Under the pieces are notes generated by a model. The model was not told the origin of the DNA. It searched no databases and saw only the letters and a program-made list of their open reading frames with translations. Made by a program: the position numbers and the translations under genes. From positions 1 through 36,744 of the forward strand of contig DASRCB010000118.1 in the NCBI GenBank assembly GCA_035653295.1: a DNA stretch of 36,744 nucleotides. The letters are read 5' to 3'. This stretch comes from DASRCB01 sp035653295. Its GTDB lineage: Bacteria > Acidobacteriota > Terriglobia > Bryobacterales > Bryobacteraceae. Shown here piece after piece: positions 16,217 through 22,487 of the stretch; position 1 is the stretch's first letter, and the number at the start of each line of letters is the position of its first letter.

Positions 16217-16809
16217 TATAACTCCACGAAATTGCGAACCACCTGCAGGCCGAGCGGGCCCGACTTCTCGGGATGGAACTGCACGCCGAAGACATTACCG
16301 CGCTCGAGCACCGCCGTGTACGGAATCGTGTAAGTGCAGGTGGCCGCGGTCGCGTCAACCACTGGCGCGTAGTAACTGTGCGCGAAGTAAACGTAGGGGT
16401 CTCGCGGCAGGCCGCGCGTGAGCCTGGCGCCGTTGCGGACCTCCAGGCTGTCCCAGCCCATGTGCGGCACGCGAGCGTCAATATCGAAGCGGCGAACCAT
16501 GCCGGGGAACAGCCCCAATCCGGGCTGGCCAGGCGCTTCCTCGCTGGATTCGAACAGAGCCTGAAGGCCGAGGCAGATTCCGAGAAAAGGGGCGCCTGCG
16601 TTGATGCGGTCCAGCAGCGCCTCGCGTACCCCGAGCGCTTCGAGCGAGCGCGTCAGGTGGCCAAAATGGCCCACACCGGGGAGGATCAACTTCGTGGCGG
16701 CGAGCACGCCGGCTGCATCGCGAACCAGCGTGTATTCGCCGCCGATCTCTGCCAGCGTGTTCTGCACCGACCTCAGATTGCCCGCGCCGTAGTCGAAAAT
16801 CGTAATCAC
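16216..16809 (-). CDS. hisH: Imidazole glycerol phosphate synthase, glutaminase subunit
   Basis: 197 residues, class I glutamine amidotransferase that feeds ammonia to HisF. The triad is visible: nucleophile Cys79 in 'PFLGICLGLQALFESS', and His179 with Glu181 in 'VFGVQFHPEKSG'. It also has 'IFDYGAGNLRSV' at the N-terminus and 'LILPGVGHFGHL'. The start is GTG, overlapping the hisB stop as GTGA. Confidence 0.98.
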   Translation of the reverse strand: MITIFDYGAGNLRSVQNTLAEIGGEYTLVRDAAGVLAATKLILPGVGHFGHLTRSLEALGVREALLDRINAGAPFLGICLGLQALFESSEEAPGQPGLGLFPGMVRRFDIDARVPHMGWDSLEVRNGARLTRGLPRDPYVYFAHSYYAPVVDATAATCTYTIPYTAVLERGNVFGVQFHPEKSGPLGLQVVRNFVEL

Positions 16810-17393
16810 AGCAATCCCTTCGTCGACGGCAACTGATCTTTCAGCCGGTCATCCGTCGAGCAGGCATAGCGCAGCGCCCGCGCGAAGCACTTGAAGATGG
16901 CCTCGATCTTATGGTGGCTCGAACGGCCGTACATCACTTTCGCATGCAGGTTCGCGCCCGCGTGGTTCACGAAGCCGCCGAAGAAATCCTCCACTAACTC
17001 GGTTTGTAAGTCGCCTACAAGGCGAACACGGACCAGGTCTTTGTAGACCAGCGCGGGGCGGCCGCCGAGGTCGAGCGCAACCAGGGCGAGGCTTTCGTCC
17101 ATAGTCTGGATGAAATACCCGGCGCGGTTGATGCCGCGGCGGTCGCCCAGCGCCTGTGAGAAGAGCTGGCCAAGCACGATGCCGGCGTCTTCGACAGTGT
17201 GGTGCTGGTCGACATCCAGATCGCCCTTCGCCTGCAGCTTCAAATCGAATGCGCCGTGCTTACTGAAGAGCTCGAGCATGTGGTCGAAGAAGCGAATACC
17301 CGTGGAGATTTCGTATGTGCCCGAGCCGTCGATGTTCAGCTCGCCGCGGATCTGCGTCTCTTTCGTGTTTCGCTCTATCGACGCGGTGCGCAA
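16806..17393 (-). CDS. hisB: Imidazoleglycerol-phosphate dehydratase
   Basis: 195 residues, a stand-alone HisB dehydratase without the phosphatase half found in enterobacteria. The manganese-binding motifs are present: 'FFDHMLELFSKHG', 'DVDQHHTVEDAGIVLGQ' and 'GRSSHHKIEAIFKCFARAL'. The only usable start near the conserved N-terminus ('ASIERNTKET') is TTG 17393, with GGAGG just 4 nt upstream; the gene starts inside the last 19 nt of the HAD phosphatase gene. The missing histidinol-phosphatase function is probably supplied by that neighbour. Confidence 0.97.
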   Translation of the reverse strand: MRTASIERNTKETQIRGELNIDGSGTYEISTGIRFFDHMLELFSKHGAFDLKLQAKGDLDVDQHHTVEDAGIVLGQLFSQALGDRRGINRAGYFIQTMDESLALVALDLGGRPALVYKDLVRVRLVGDLQTELVEDFFGGFVNHAGANLHAKVMYGRSSHHKIEAIFKCFARALRYACSTDDRLKDQLPSTKGLL

Positions 17394-18061
17394 AGCACCT
17401 CCTCGAGATCGTTGATGTTATCCAGCACCGCGACAGCGCCTTCGGATTCCAGCAGGGCTGCCAGCTTGTCGCGGCCGGGATTCTCGTGGCCGGCTATGCC
17501 GATAAATGAGACCCCGGCGGCCCGCGCCGCGCGCGCGTCATCGACGGTGTCTCCGATGTACAGCAGCTCCTGTCCGGGGTGTCGCGCGGCGATCTTCAGC
17601 AGGCCCTCGGGATGCGGCTTGTCGTGCTCGAGATCATCCACGGTCACCAGAAAGAAATGGCGCCGGAAGCCCTCGCGGTCGAGCGTAGTGGTGGCTTCCA
17701 GCATGTTGCGGCCGGTGAAGATGGCCAGACTGTAGTTCGCGGCGAGGCGCTCCAGGAAGCCGGGCTTCGGCAGCCAGCGCTCGCGGTTGATCAGGCCCTC
17801 TTCAAAGAACAGGTGATTGAAGTAATCGACGATTTCCTGATAGCCGACCTCCACCCCTTCTTTCGTGCAGTGCGTGTGGCAGATCAGCCAGTCATTATTG
17901 AAGCCGCCGCGGTTCTTGTATTCCTGGATCTCCTCGCGCGAAATACGCTTACCGGTGAAGTGCTCGATGGTCTGTGCGACGGTCTCGCGATAGGACTCGC
18001 TGACGTCGAGCAGAACGCCGTCCATATCGAAGACGATGACACCCGGGTTGACGCTCACCAT
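17375..18061 (-). CDS. HAD hydrolase inside the his operon; candidate histidinol-phosphate phosphatase
   Basis: 228 residues, HAD subfamily IA. Motif I is 'VIVFDMDGVLLDVSESYRET' (both Asp present), motif II is the Thr in 'LAIFTGRNMLEA', the Lys of motif III is in 'DLEHDKPHPEGLLK', and motif IV is 'LLYIGDTVDDARAA'. A helical cap lies between motifs I and II. It is wedged between hisC and hisB, overlapping both (7 nt and 19 nt). The operon lacks any known histidinol-phosphate phosphatase (no HisB N-terminal domain, no PHP-type HisJ/HisK), while hisC and hisD, the steps before and after, are here. Position plus motifs therefore suggest it dephosphorylates histidinol-phosphate. I recall related HAD proteins fused to HisB in some eukaryotes; that is from memory. 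Start: ATG 18061 or GTG 18058. Confidence 0.85.
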   Translation of the reverse strand: MVSVNPGVIVFDMDGVLLDVSESYRETVAQTIEHFTGKRISREEIQEYKNRGGFNNDWLICHTHCTKEGVEVGYQEIVDYFNHLFFEEGLINRERWLPKPGFLERLAANYSLAIFTGRNMLEATTTLDREGFRRHFFLVTVDDLEHDKPHPEGLLKIAARHPGQELLYIGDTVDDARAARAAGVSFIGIAGHENPGRDKLAALLESEGAVAVLDNINDLEEVLCAPRR

Positions 18062-19134
18062 ATCGATTTCAGCTCCTCGATGAATCGGCGGATCTGGTCG
18101 CGCGTTCCGCAGGTGACGCGGACACAGCCGGCGATCTCGTAGCTGCGGTCGCGAACGAGAACGCCGCGGCGCCGCAGTTCATCGCGGATGGGGATGGCGC
18201 GATCGCCGGCGCGGAAGAGCACGAAGTTCGCCTGGCTCGGATAATATTCGATGCCCATTTGTTCGAATTCGAAATACAACAGCTCGCGGGCGGCCAGAAC
18301 TTCGGTGACGTATTTGCGGATGTACGCGGTGTCGCGAATCGCGGCGCGGGCGGCGAGCGCAGCTATGCTGTTCACGCTGTACGGGGACTGCGCTTTGTGC
18401 AGAAACTCGGTATTACCGGACTGCGAGAACAGGCAGCCGAGACGCATGGCGGCCATGCCATACACTTTGGAGAACGTTCGGCTGACGAACAGGTTTGGGT
18501 AGTCGTTCAGCAGCGGCAGCGCGGTCACGCCGCAGAACTCGTAGTACGCCTCGTCGACGAGGACGGCGGCGTTCGTGGCGCGGTCGAGTATGGATTCGAT
18601 TACGGCGCGCGTCGTACCCGTACCGGTTGGGTTATTCGGGTTTGCGATAAGGACGGCGCGAGTGTTCTCGTTAATAGCTCCGAGTAACTCATCTACCGGA
18701 AAGGCGAGCTTCTCCGGTAAGTACGGAATTTCACGAACGCGCGCGCCCGCTACTTCGGCATAGAAGCGATACATCGCGTACGACGGCGCCAGCACGATCA
18801 CCTCGTCGTTGTCATCAACGTAGGTATTGATCAGCACCTGAATGGCTTCGTCGGTACCGTTGGTCATGACGAACTCGTCCGCATCCACGTTGAAGAACGC
18901 GGCGAGGTCACGTTTCGCGGCGCTGTATTCCGGGTAGACGGCCAGACCCGCGGAGCTGAGCTGCTCTTTCAGGAAGTCGATCACCGCGGGCGAGGCGCCA
19001 ACGGTATTTTCGTTGAAATCCAGGCGGAGCTTGTCAGCGCGGCCCGATGTGGGTGGCGAGTAGGGGGCCATGCGCAGGACAGCTTCGCGCGGTTCGAGCA
19101 CGCCCGGCGGAAGGTTCGTGCGCCGTTTAGCCAA
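18055..19134 (-). CDS. hisC: Histidinol-phosphate aminotransferase
   Basis: About 359 residues, fold-type I PLP enzyme converting imidazole-acetol phosphate to histidinol phosphate. Landmarks: 'LRLDFNENTVGASP', 'VMTNGTDEAIQVLINTY', 'LIANPNNPTGT', 'VLVDEAYYEF', the PLP Lys223 in 'VSRTFSKVYGMAAMRLG', and 'GCVRVTCGTRDQI' near the end. The start chosen is TTG 19134, which has GGAGG 6 nt upstream and gives the usual 'AKRRTNLPPGV' beginning; the frame stays open to a GTG at 19149 inside hisD. It overlaps the hisD stop by 8 nt. Confidence 0.95.
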   Translation of the reverse strand: MAKRRTNLPPGVLEPREAVLRMAPYSPPTSGRADKLRLDFNENTVGASPAVIDFLKEQLSSAGLAVYPEYSAAKRDLAAFFNVDADEFVMTNGTDEAIQVLINTYVDDNDEVIVLAPSYAMYRFYAEVAGARVREIPYLPEKLAFPVDELLGAINENTRAVLIANPNNPTGTGTTRAVIESILDRATNAAVLVDEAYYEFCGVTALPLLNDYPNLFVSRTFSKVYGMAAMRLGCLFSQSGNTEFLHKAQSPYSVNSIAALAARAAIRDTAYIRKYVTEVLAARELLYFEFEQMGIEYYPSQANFVLFRAGDRAIPIRDELRRRGVLVRDRSYEIAGCVRVTCGTRDQIRRFIEELKSIW

Positions 19135-20380
19135 CGCGCACCTCCACACTGCGCGCGTGGGCTTCCAGACCTTCGGCTCTGGCCAGGGTGGTGATCGCCG
19201 GCGCTAAGTGCGCCAGGGCCTCCAGAGTAAGTTGCTGCACCGATATTACTTTCACAAAGTCCGCCGCGGACAGGCCGCCGCGCAGGCGCGCAATTCCGCT
19301 GGTTGGAAGGCAGTGATTCGGGCCGGTGACGTAGTCGCCGGCGGCCTCGGGGCTGGTCGCTCCCACGAAGACGCTGCCCGCGTTTTCAATGCCGCCGAGG
19401 AGGGCCGCATCGTGGATTGCCAGATGCTCGGGCGCGAGGCGGTTGGACACTTCCACGGCCTCGTCCGGCGATGAGACCAGTACAACGGCGCTGTTGGCGC
19501 GAATCGCTCCTAGAGCGGTCGTAGCCGTGGGCAGAGATTCCAGCTGCCGGTCGACTTCGAGCGCGACCTGCTGCGCCAGTTCGCGCGATGTTGTCAGCAG
19601 GATCGACGAAGCTTCCGTATCGTGTTCGGCCTGGGCCAGCATATCGGCGGCTATCCATGCGGGATTGCCTTCCTCGGCGATAATCACGATCTCGGTAGGA
19701 CCCGCCACGAAGTCGATCCCCACCTCACCCGCGAGCAGCTTCTTCGCGGCTGCAACGTAAATGTTCCCCGGACCGACAATGCGGTCCACCTTCGGTACGC
19801 TCTCCGTGCCAAAGGCGAAAGCCGCGATGGCCTGCGCGCCGCCGATACGAAACACATGAGGCACGTCCAGCCATCGCGCCGCGCCGAGAATCTCCACGCT
19901 GGGATGCGGCGATGCGACGCAAATAGTCTTCACGCCGGCCACCTGAGCGGGGATGACGGTCATCAGCAGGGTCGATGGTAGCGGATAGCGGCCGGCGGGG
20001 ATGTAGGCGCCCATGGAGGCCAGCGGACGGATGATCTGCCCCAGCCGGCGGCCGTCGCCGCTGTCCAGCCACTTCTCTCGCGGCATCTGCAGCTCGGCAA
20101 ACGCTCGGATGTTCGCCGCCGCTACCTCCACCGAATGGATAAACGCCGCGCTCAGCCGAAGCCGCGCCGCTTCGAAATCGGAATCGCGCACGCGCACCGA
20201 ATCCAGCTCCACCCGGTCGAACCGCCGTGCGAATTCGATCAGCGCGGCATCGCCGCGGCGGCGCACCTCGTCGAGAATTGGCCCCACGGCGTTTTCGGCT
20301 TCGGCCAGCCGCACGGTTCGGCGCGTTATCAGGGCCTGCGCCTCGCAAACAGGAAGGATTCGCAGCTCAGGCATCGTCAC
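19127..20380 (-). CDS. hisD: Histidinol dehydrogenase
   Basis: 417 residues; oxidises histidinol twice with NAD to histidine. Visible are 'YIPAGRYPLPSTLLMTVIPAQVAGV', 'GNIYVAAAKKLLAGEVGIDFVAGPTEIVIIAE', the zinc-ligand region 'ADMLAQAEHDTEASS', the catalytic 'NRLAPEHLAIH' (Glu-His pair) and 'YVTGPNHCLPTSGIARL'. The start is GTG 20380 overlapping the hisG stop as GTGA, with an ATG two codons later as an alternative. Confidence 0.98.
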   Translation of the reverse strand: MTMPELRILPVCEAQALITRRTVRLAEAENAVGPILDEVRRRGDAALIEFARRFDRVELDSVRVRDSDFEAARLRLSAAFIHSVEVAAANIRAFAELQMPREKWLDSGDGRRLGQIIRPLASMGAYIPAGRYPLPSTLLMTVIPAQVAGVKTICVASPHPSVEILGAARWLDVPHVFRIGGAQAIAAFAFGTESVPKVDRIVGPGNIYVAAAKKLLAGEVGIDFVAGPTEIVIIAEEGNPAWIAADMLAQAEHDTEASSILLTTSRELAQQVALEVDRQLESLPTATTALGAIRANSAVVLVSSPDEAVEVSNRLAPEHLAIHDAALLGGIENAGSVFVGATSPEAAGDYVTGPNHCLPTSGIARLRGGLSAADFVKVISVQQLTLEALAHLAPAITTLARAEGLEAHARSVEVRVG

Positions 20381-21246
20381 ACCACGATCTTGTTCAGCGG
20401 GTATTCGACGATGCCTTCCGCGCCCGCTTCCTTGAGCCGTGGAATGATGGTCCGCACCGTCGACTCGTCGAGAATTGTGTTCACCGCGAACCAGCCTTCT
20501 TCACTGAGCGAAGAGATGGTCGGGCGGCGCAGCGCGGGCAGCACGTTCAGCACCGCTTCGAGCGCTTCCTTCTGCACGTTGAGCATGAGCCCGACTTTCC
20601 CGAGAGCATGGATCGCGCCCTCCAGCAGCATGCGCATGTCTTCCAGCTTCCGGCGCTTCCATTCGTCCTGCCAGGAGGCGACGTTGGCGATGAGCTGAGT
20701 ATTCGATTCGAGCACCGTCTCGATGATGCGCAGCTTGTTGGCGCGCAGCGAGGAGCCCGTCTCGGTGACTTCGACGATCGCGTCGGCGAGTTCCGGCGGC
20801 TTCACTTCGGTCGCGCCCCAGCTGAACTCGACGCGCGCTTTCACGCCATTGTTCTCCAGGTATCGCTTCGTGGCTGAAACCAGTTCTGTGGCGATGACTT
20901 TGCCATTCAGGTCCTTCACCGACCGGAACGGCGAACTGTCGGGCACCGCCAGCACCCAGCGCACCTTGCCAAAGCTCTGCTTGGCGTAGATCAGGTCGGC
21001 GACGGTTTCGACCGTCGCATCGGTCTCCATCACCCAGTCGCGACCAGTGAGGCCGGCGTCCAGGACGCCGTCCTCCACGTAGCGGGCCATCTCCTGTGCG
21101 CGAATGAGCATGCACTCGATTTCGGGATCGTCGATTGCCGGGAAATAGGAACGGCTGCTGGTCGTGATGTTGAAGCCCGCGCGCCGGAACAGATCGACCG
21201 TGGCGTTTTCGAGCGACCCCTTGGGAATCCCCAGCTTCAGCTTCAC
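20377..21246 (-). CDS. hisG: ATP phosphoribosyltransferase, long form
   Basis: 289 residues, committing step of histidine synthesis (ATP plus PRPP to phosphoribosyl-ATP). The catalytic part has 'LGIPKGSLENATVDLFRRAGF', 'GVLDAGLTGRDWVMET', and a PRPP-loop region 'EVTETGSSLRANKLRII'. Residues from about 215 onward form the C-terminal ACT-like regulatory domain of the long HisG form ('GLMLNVQKEALEAVLNVLPAL...PTISSL'), so no HisZ subunit is needed and feedback inhibition by histidine is expected. The start is GTG overlapping the hisI stop as GTGA. Confidence 0.97.
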   Translation of the reverse strand: MKLKLGIPKGSLENATVDLFRRAGFNITTSSRSYFPAIDDPEIECMLIRAQEMARYVEDGVLDAGLTGRDWVMETDATVETVADLIYAKQSFGKVRWVLAVPDSSPFRSVKDLNGKVIATELVSATKRYLENNGVKARVEFSWGATEVKPPELADAIVEVTETGSSLRANKLRIIETVLESNTQLIANVASWQDEWKRRKLEDMRMLLEGAIHALGKVGLMLNVQKEALEAVLNVLPALRRPTISSLSEEGWFAVNTILDESTVRTIIPRLKEAGAEGIVEYPLNKIVV

Positions 21247-21623
21247 GGCTTGCTCCCGTAAACCGCGTTGGGATCGAAGGCGCGCGGCTCTGACTCACGC
21301 CAGTCGCCGTTTTCAAGCGTTCGGAAAAAACAGCTTTCGTAGCCTTCGTGGCAGACACCAGGCCCGAGCGCCTCCACCTTCACCAGCACCGCGTCCATGT
21401 CACAGTCCGTCGAAATCTCCTTCACGACCAGTCGATGCCCGGAGCTTTCGCCTTTGAGCCAGAGCTTGTTCCGCGATCGGCTGAAGAACGTGGCGTAGCC
21501 GGATTCCACCGTACGGCGGAATGCCTCATCATTCATAAAGCCGACCATGAGCACGCGGCCGCTCGCGGCATCCTGGATTACCGCGGGGATCAGGCCCCCG
21601 AGTTTGTTGAAATCGAGATTCAT
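21243..21623 (-). CDS. hisI: Phosphoribosyl-AMP cyclohydrolase
   Basis: 126 residues, first structural gene of the operon and the only his gene with a plain ATG start. It opens the adenine ring of PR-AMP. Seen: 'GRVLMVGFMNDEAFRRTVESGYATFFSRSRNKLWLKGESSG', the metal motif 'STDCDMDAVLVKVEALGPGVCHEGYESCFF' with its conserved Asp and Cys residues. The protein ends there: the HisE (PR-ATP pyrophosphatase) half found in many HisIE fusions is absent, and no separate hisE is in the window. The ATG directly follows the T-rich end of the attenuator; GAGGG just ahead is the likely ribosome site. Confidence 0.97.
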   Translation of the reverse strand: MNLDFNKLGGLIPAVIQDAASGRVLMVGFMNDEAFRRTVESGYATFFSRSRNKLWLKGESSGHRLVVKEISTDCDMDAVLVKVEALGPGVCHEGYESCFFRTLENGDWRESEPRAFDPNAVYGSKP

Positions 21624-21631
21624 CTGCCCTC

Positions 21632-21672
21632 AAAATAAAAATGCCCGCCAGTGCTGAAAGCAGGTGGCAGGC
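21632..21672 (-). terminator. Intrinsic terminator of the his attenuator
   Basis: On the minus strand an 8-pair stem, GCCTGCCA with TGGCGGGC (plus-strand 21665-21672 and 21643-21650, one G-U pair), is extended by an inner TGC/GCA pairing after a small internal loop and is capped by TTTCA. It is followed by ATTTTTATTTT (plus-strand 21632-21642). It ends only about 9 nt before the hisI ATG, so it can only act as an attenuator for the operon. Confidence 0.85.
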
Positions 21673-21701
21673 GGTTGATTTGCTCGATTACGCGCGGCCC
21701 G

Positions 21702-21749
21702 TCACCCGTGCAGGTGATGATGGCGATGGGCGTGATGAAGCGCGAGCAT
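21702..21749 (-). CDS. hisL: Histidine-operon leader peptide
   Basis: A 15-codon ORF reading MLALHHAHRHHHLHG with seven His codons (five of them within a run of six codons), ending TGA. It lies 126 nt before hisI with an intrinsic terminator in between. This is the classic design in which a ribosome stalled at His codons under low His-tRNA prevents the terminator from forming. The sequence CACCTGC occurs both at the end of the leader peptide and in the 5' arm of the terminator, so alternative pairings that exclude each other are possible. The ATG lies about 9 nt after a TATAAT box, so the message may be leaderless. Too short for standard gene callers. Confidence 0.88.
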   Translation of the reverse strand: MLALHHAHRHHHLHG

Positions 21750-21758
21750 CAAGGGACG

Positions 21759-21787
21759 ATTATAACAGAGGCTCTCGGCGTTCCTGA
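21759..21787 (-). promoter_or_regulatory. Promoter of the his leader
   Basis: A perfect TATAAT on the minus strand at 21764-21759. A -35 element is weak (best near 21782-21788, TCAGGA/TTCAGG). The start point would be at or one base before the leader ATG (21749). The plus strand reads TATAAC at 21761-21766, which could double as a -10 for the divergent DUF2306 gene. Confidence 0.7.
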
Positions 21788-21789
21788 AC

Positions 21790-22452
21790 ATGCCCCACTC
21801 TGCCGCTGCTGACCCGGTCGCCCGGAAGGCGGCAAGGCTTCGCTCCATTTCCTGGGCAATACTGACCTTCTTTGCCCTCGGAACTGGCCTGGGAGCGCTT
21901 CGATATGCGCTGCCCCGTGTTCCCTTCCCCGCGCCTCTGCCCAACTTCTTTGCACGCCACGGCTGGCTCGTCGGACACGCGGTTTCCTCCGGCGTGGCGC
22001 TGCTGGCCGGCCCCTGGCAGTTCCTTTCTTCGCTGCGGCGACGGTCCCTGAGCTTCCATCGCTGGGCGGGCCGTGTGTATTGCGCAGCTGTGCTTGCAGG
22101 CTGGCTGCTTTCCCTGCCGATCGCCGCCCATGCCCAGACCGGGCGCGTTGCGTCCGCGGGATTCCTGACCCTGGGCGCGGCGTGGATCGCGGCCACGGCG
22201 GCGGGCTACTTCAACGCTCGCCGCGGACTCGTGCTGCGGCACCGAGAGTGGATGACTCGCAGCTATGCGCTCACGGCGGCGGCGATTACACTGCGCATCT
22301 ACCTGCCGATAATGACAATGGCGGGAGTTCCCTTTTCGACGAGCTATCCCTTGGTCGCCTGGATTTGCTGGATTCCAAACCTGCTGTTCGCCGAATGGCT
22401 GGTCCGTCGTCCCGCATTCGGCCGCAGCCGGTTGGATGGATTCCAGAATTAG
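21790..22452 (+). CDS. DUF2306-family integral membrane protein
   Basis: 220 residues with about six hydrophobic segments. Family marks are conserved histidines next to membrane helices: 'FARHGWLVGHAVSSGVALLAGPWQF', 'SFHRWAGRVYCAAVLAG' and 'LRHREWMTRSYALTAAAITLRIYLP'. The 'HRWxGRxY' and 'HRxWMxRSYAL' pairs are what I recall of DUF2306, whose function is unknown. The histidines could bind haem or another redox centre. It is divergent from the his operon and shares the short control region with the his leader. Confidence 0.85.
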   Translation: MPHSAAADPVARKAARLRSISWAILTFFALGTGLGALRYALPRVPFPAPLPNFFARHGWLVGHAVSSGVALLAGPWQFLSSLRRRSLSFHRWAGRVYCAAVLAGWLLSLPIAAHAQTGRVASAGFLTLGAAWIAATAAGYFNARRGLVLRHREWMTRSYALTAAAITLRIYLPIMTMAGVPFSTSYPLVAWICWIPNLLFAEWLVRRPAFGRSRLDGFQN

Positions 22453-22457
22453 TGCAG

Positions 22458-22472
22458 CGGCGGTAAACGCCG
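22458..22472. terminator. Short hairpin between convergent genes
   Basis: CGGCG (22458-22462) with CGCCG (22468-22472) around GTAAA in the 35-bp gap between DUF2306 and the kinase gene. There is no T run, so this is a weak candidate. Confidence 0.3.
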
Positions 22473-22487
22473 ATGAACGCGGAGGCC

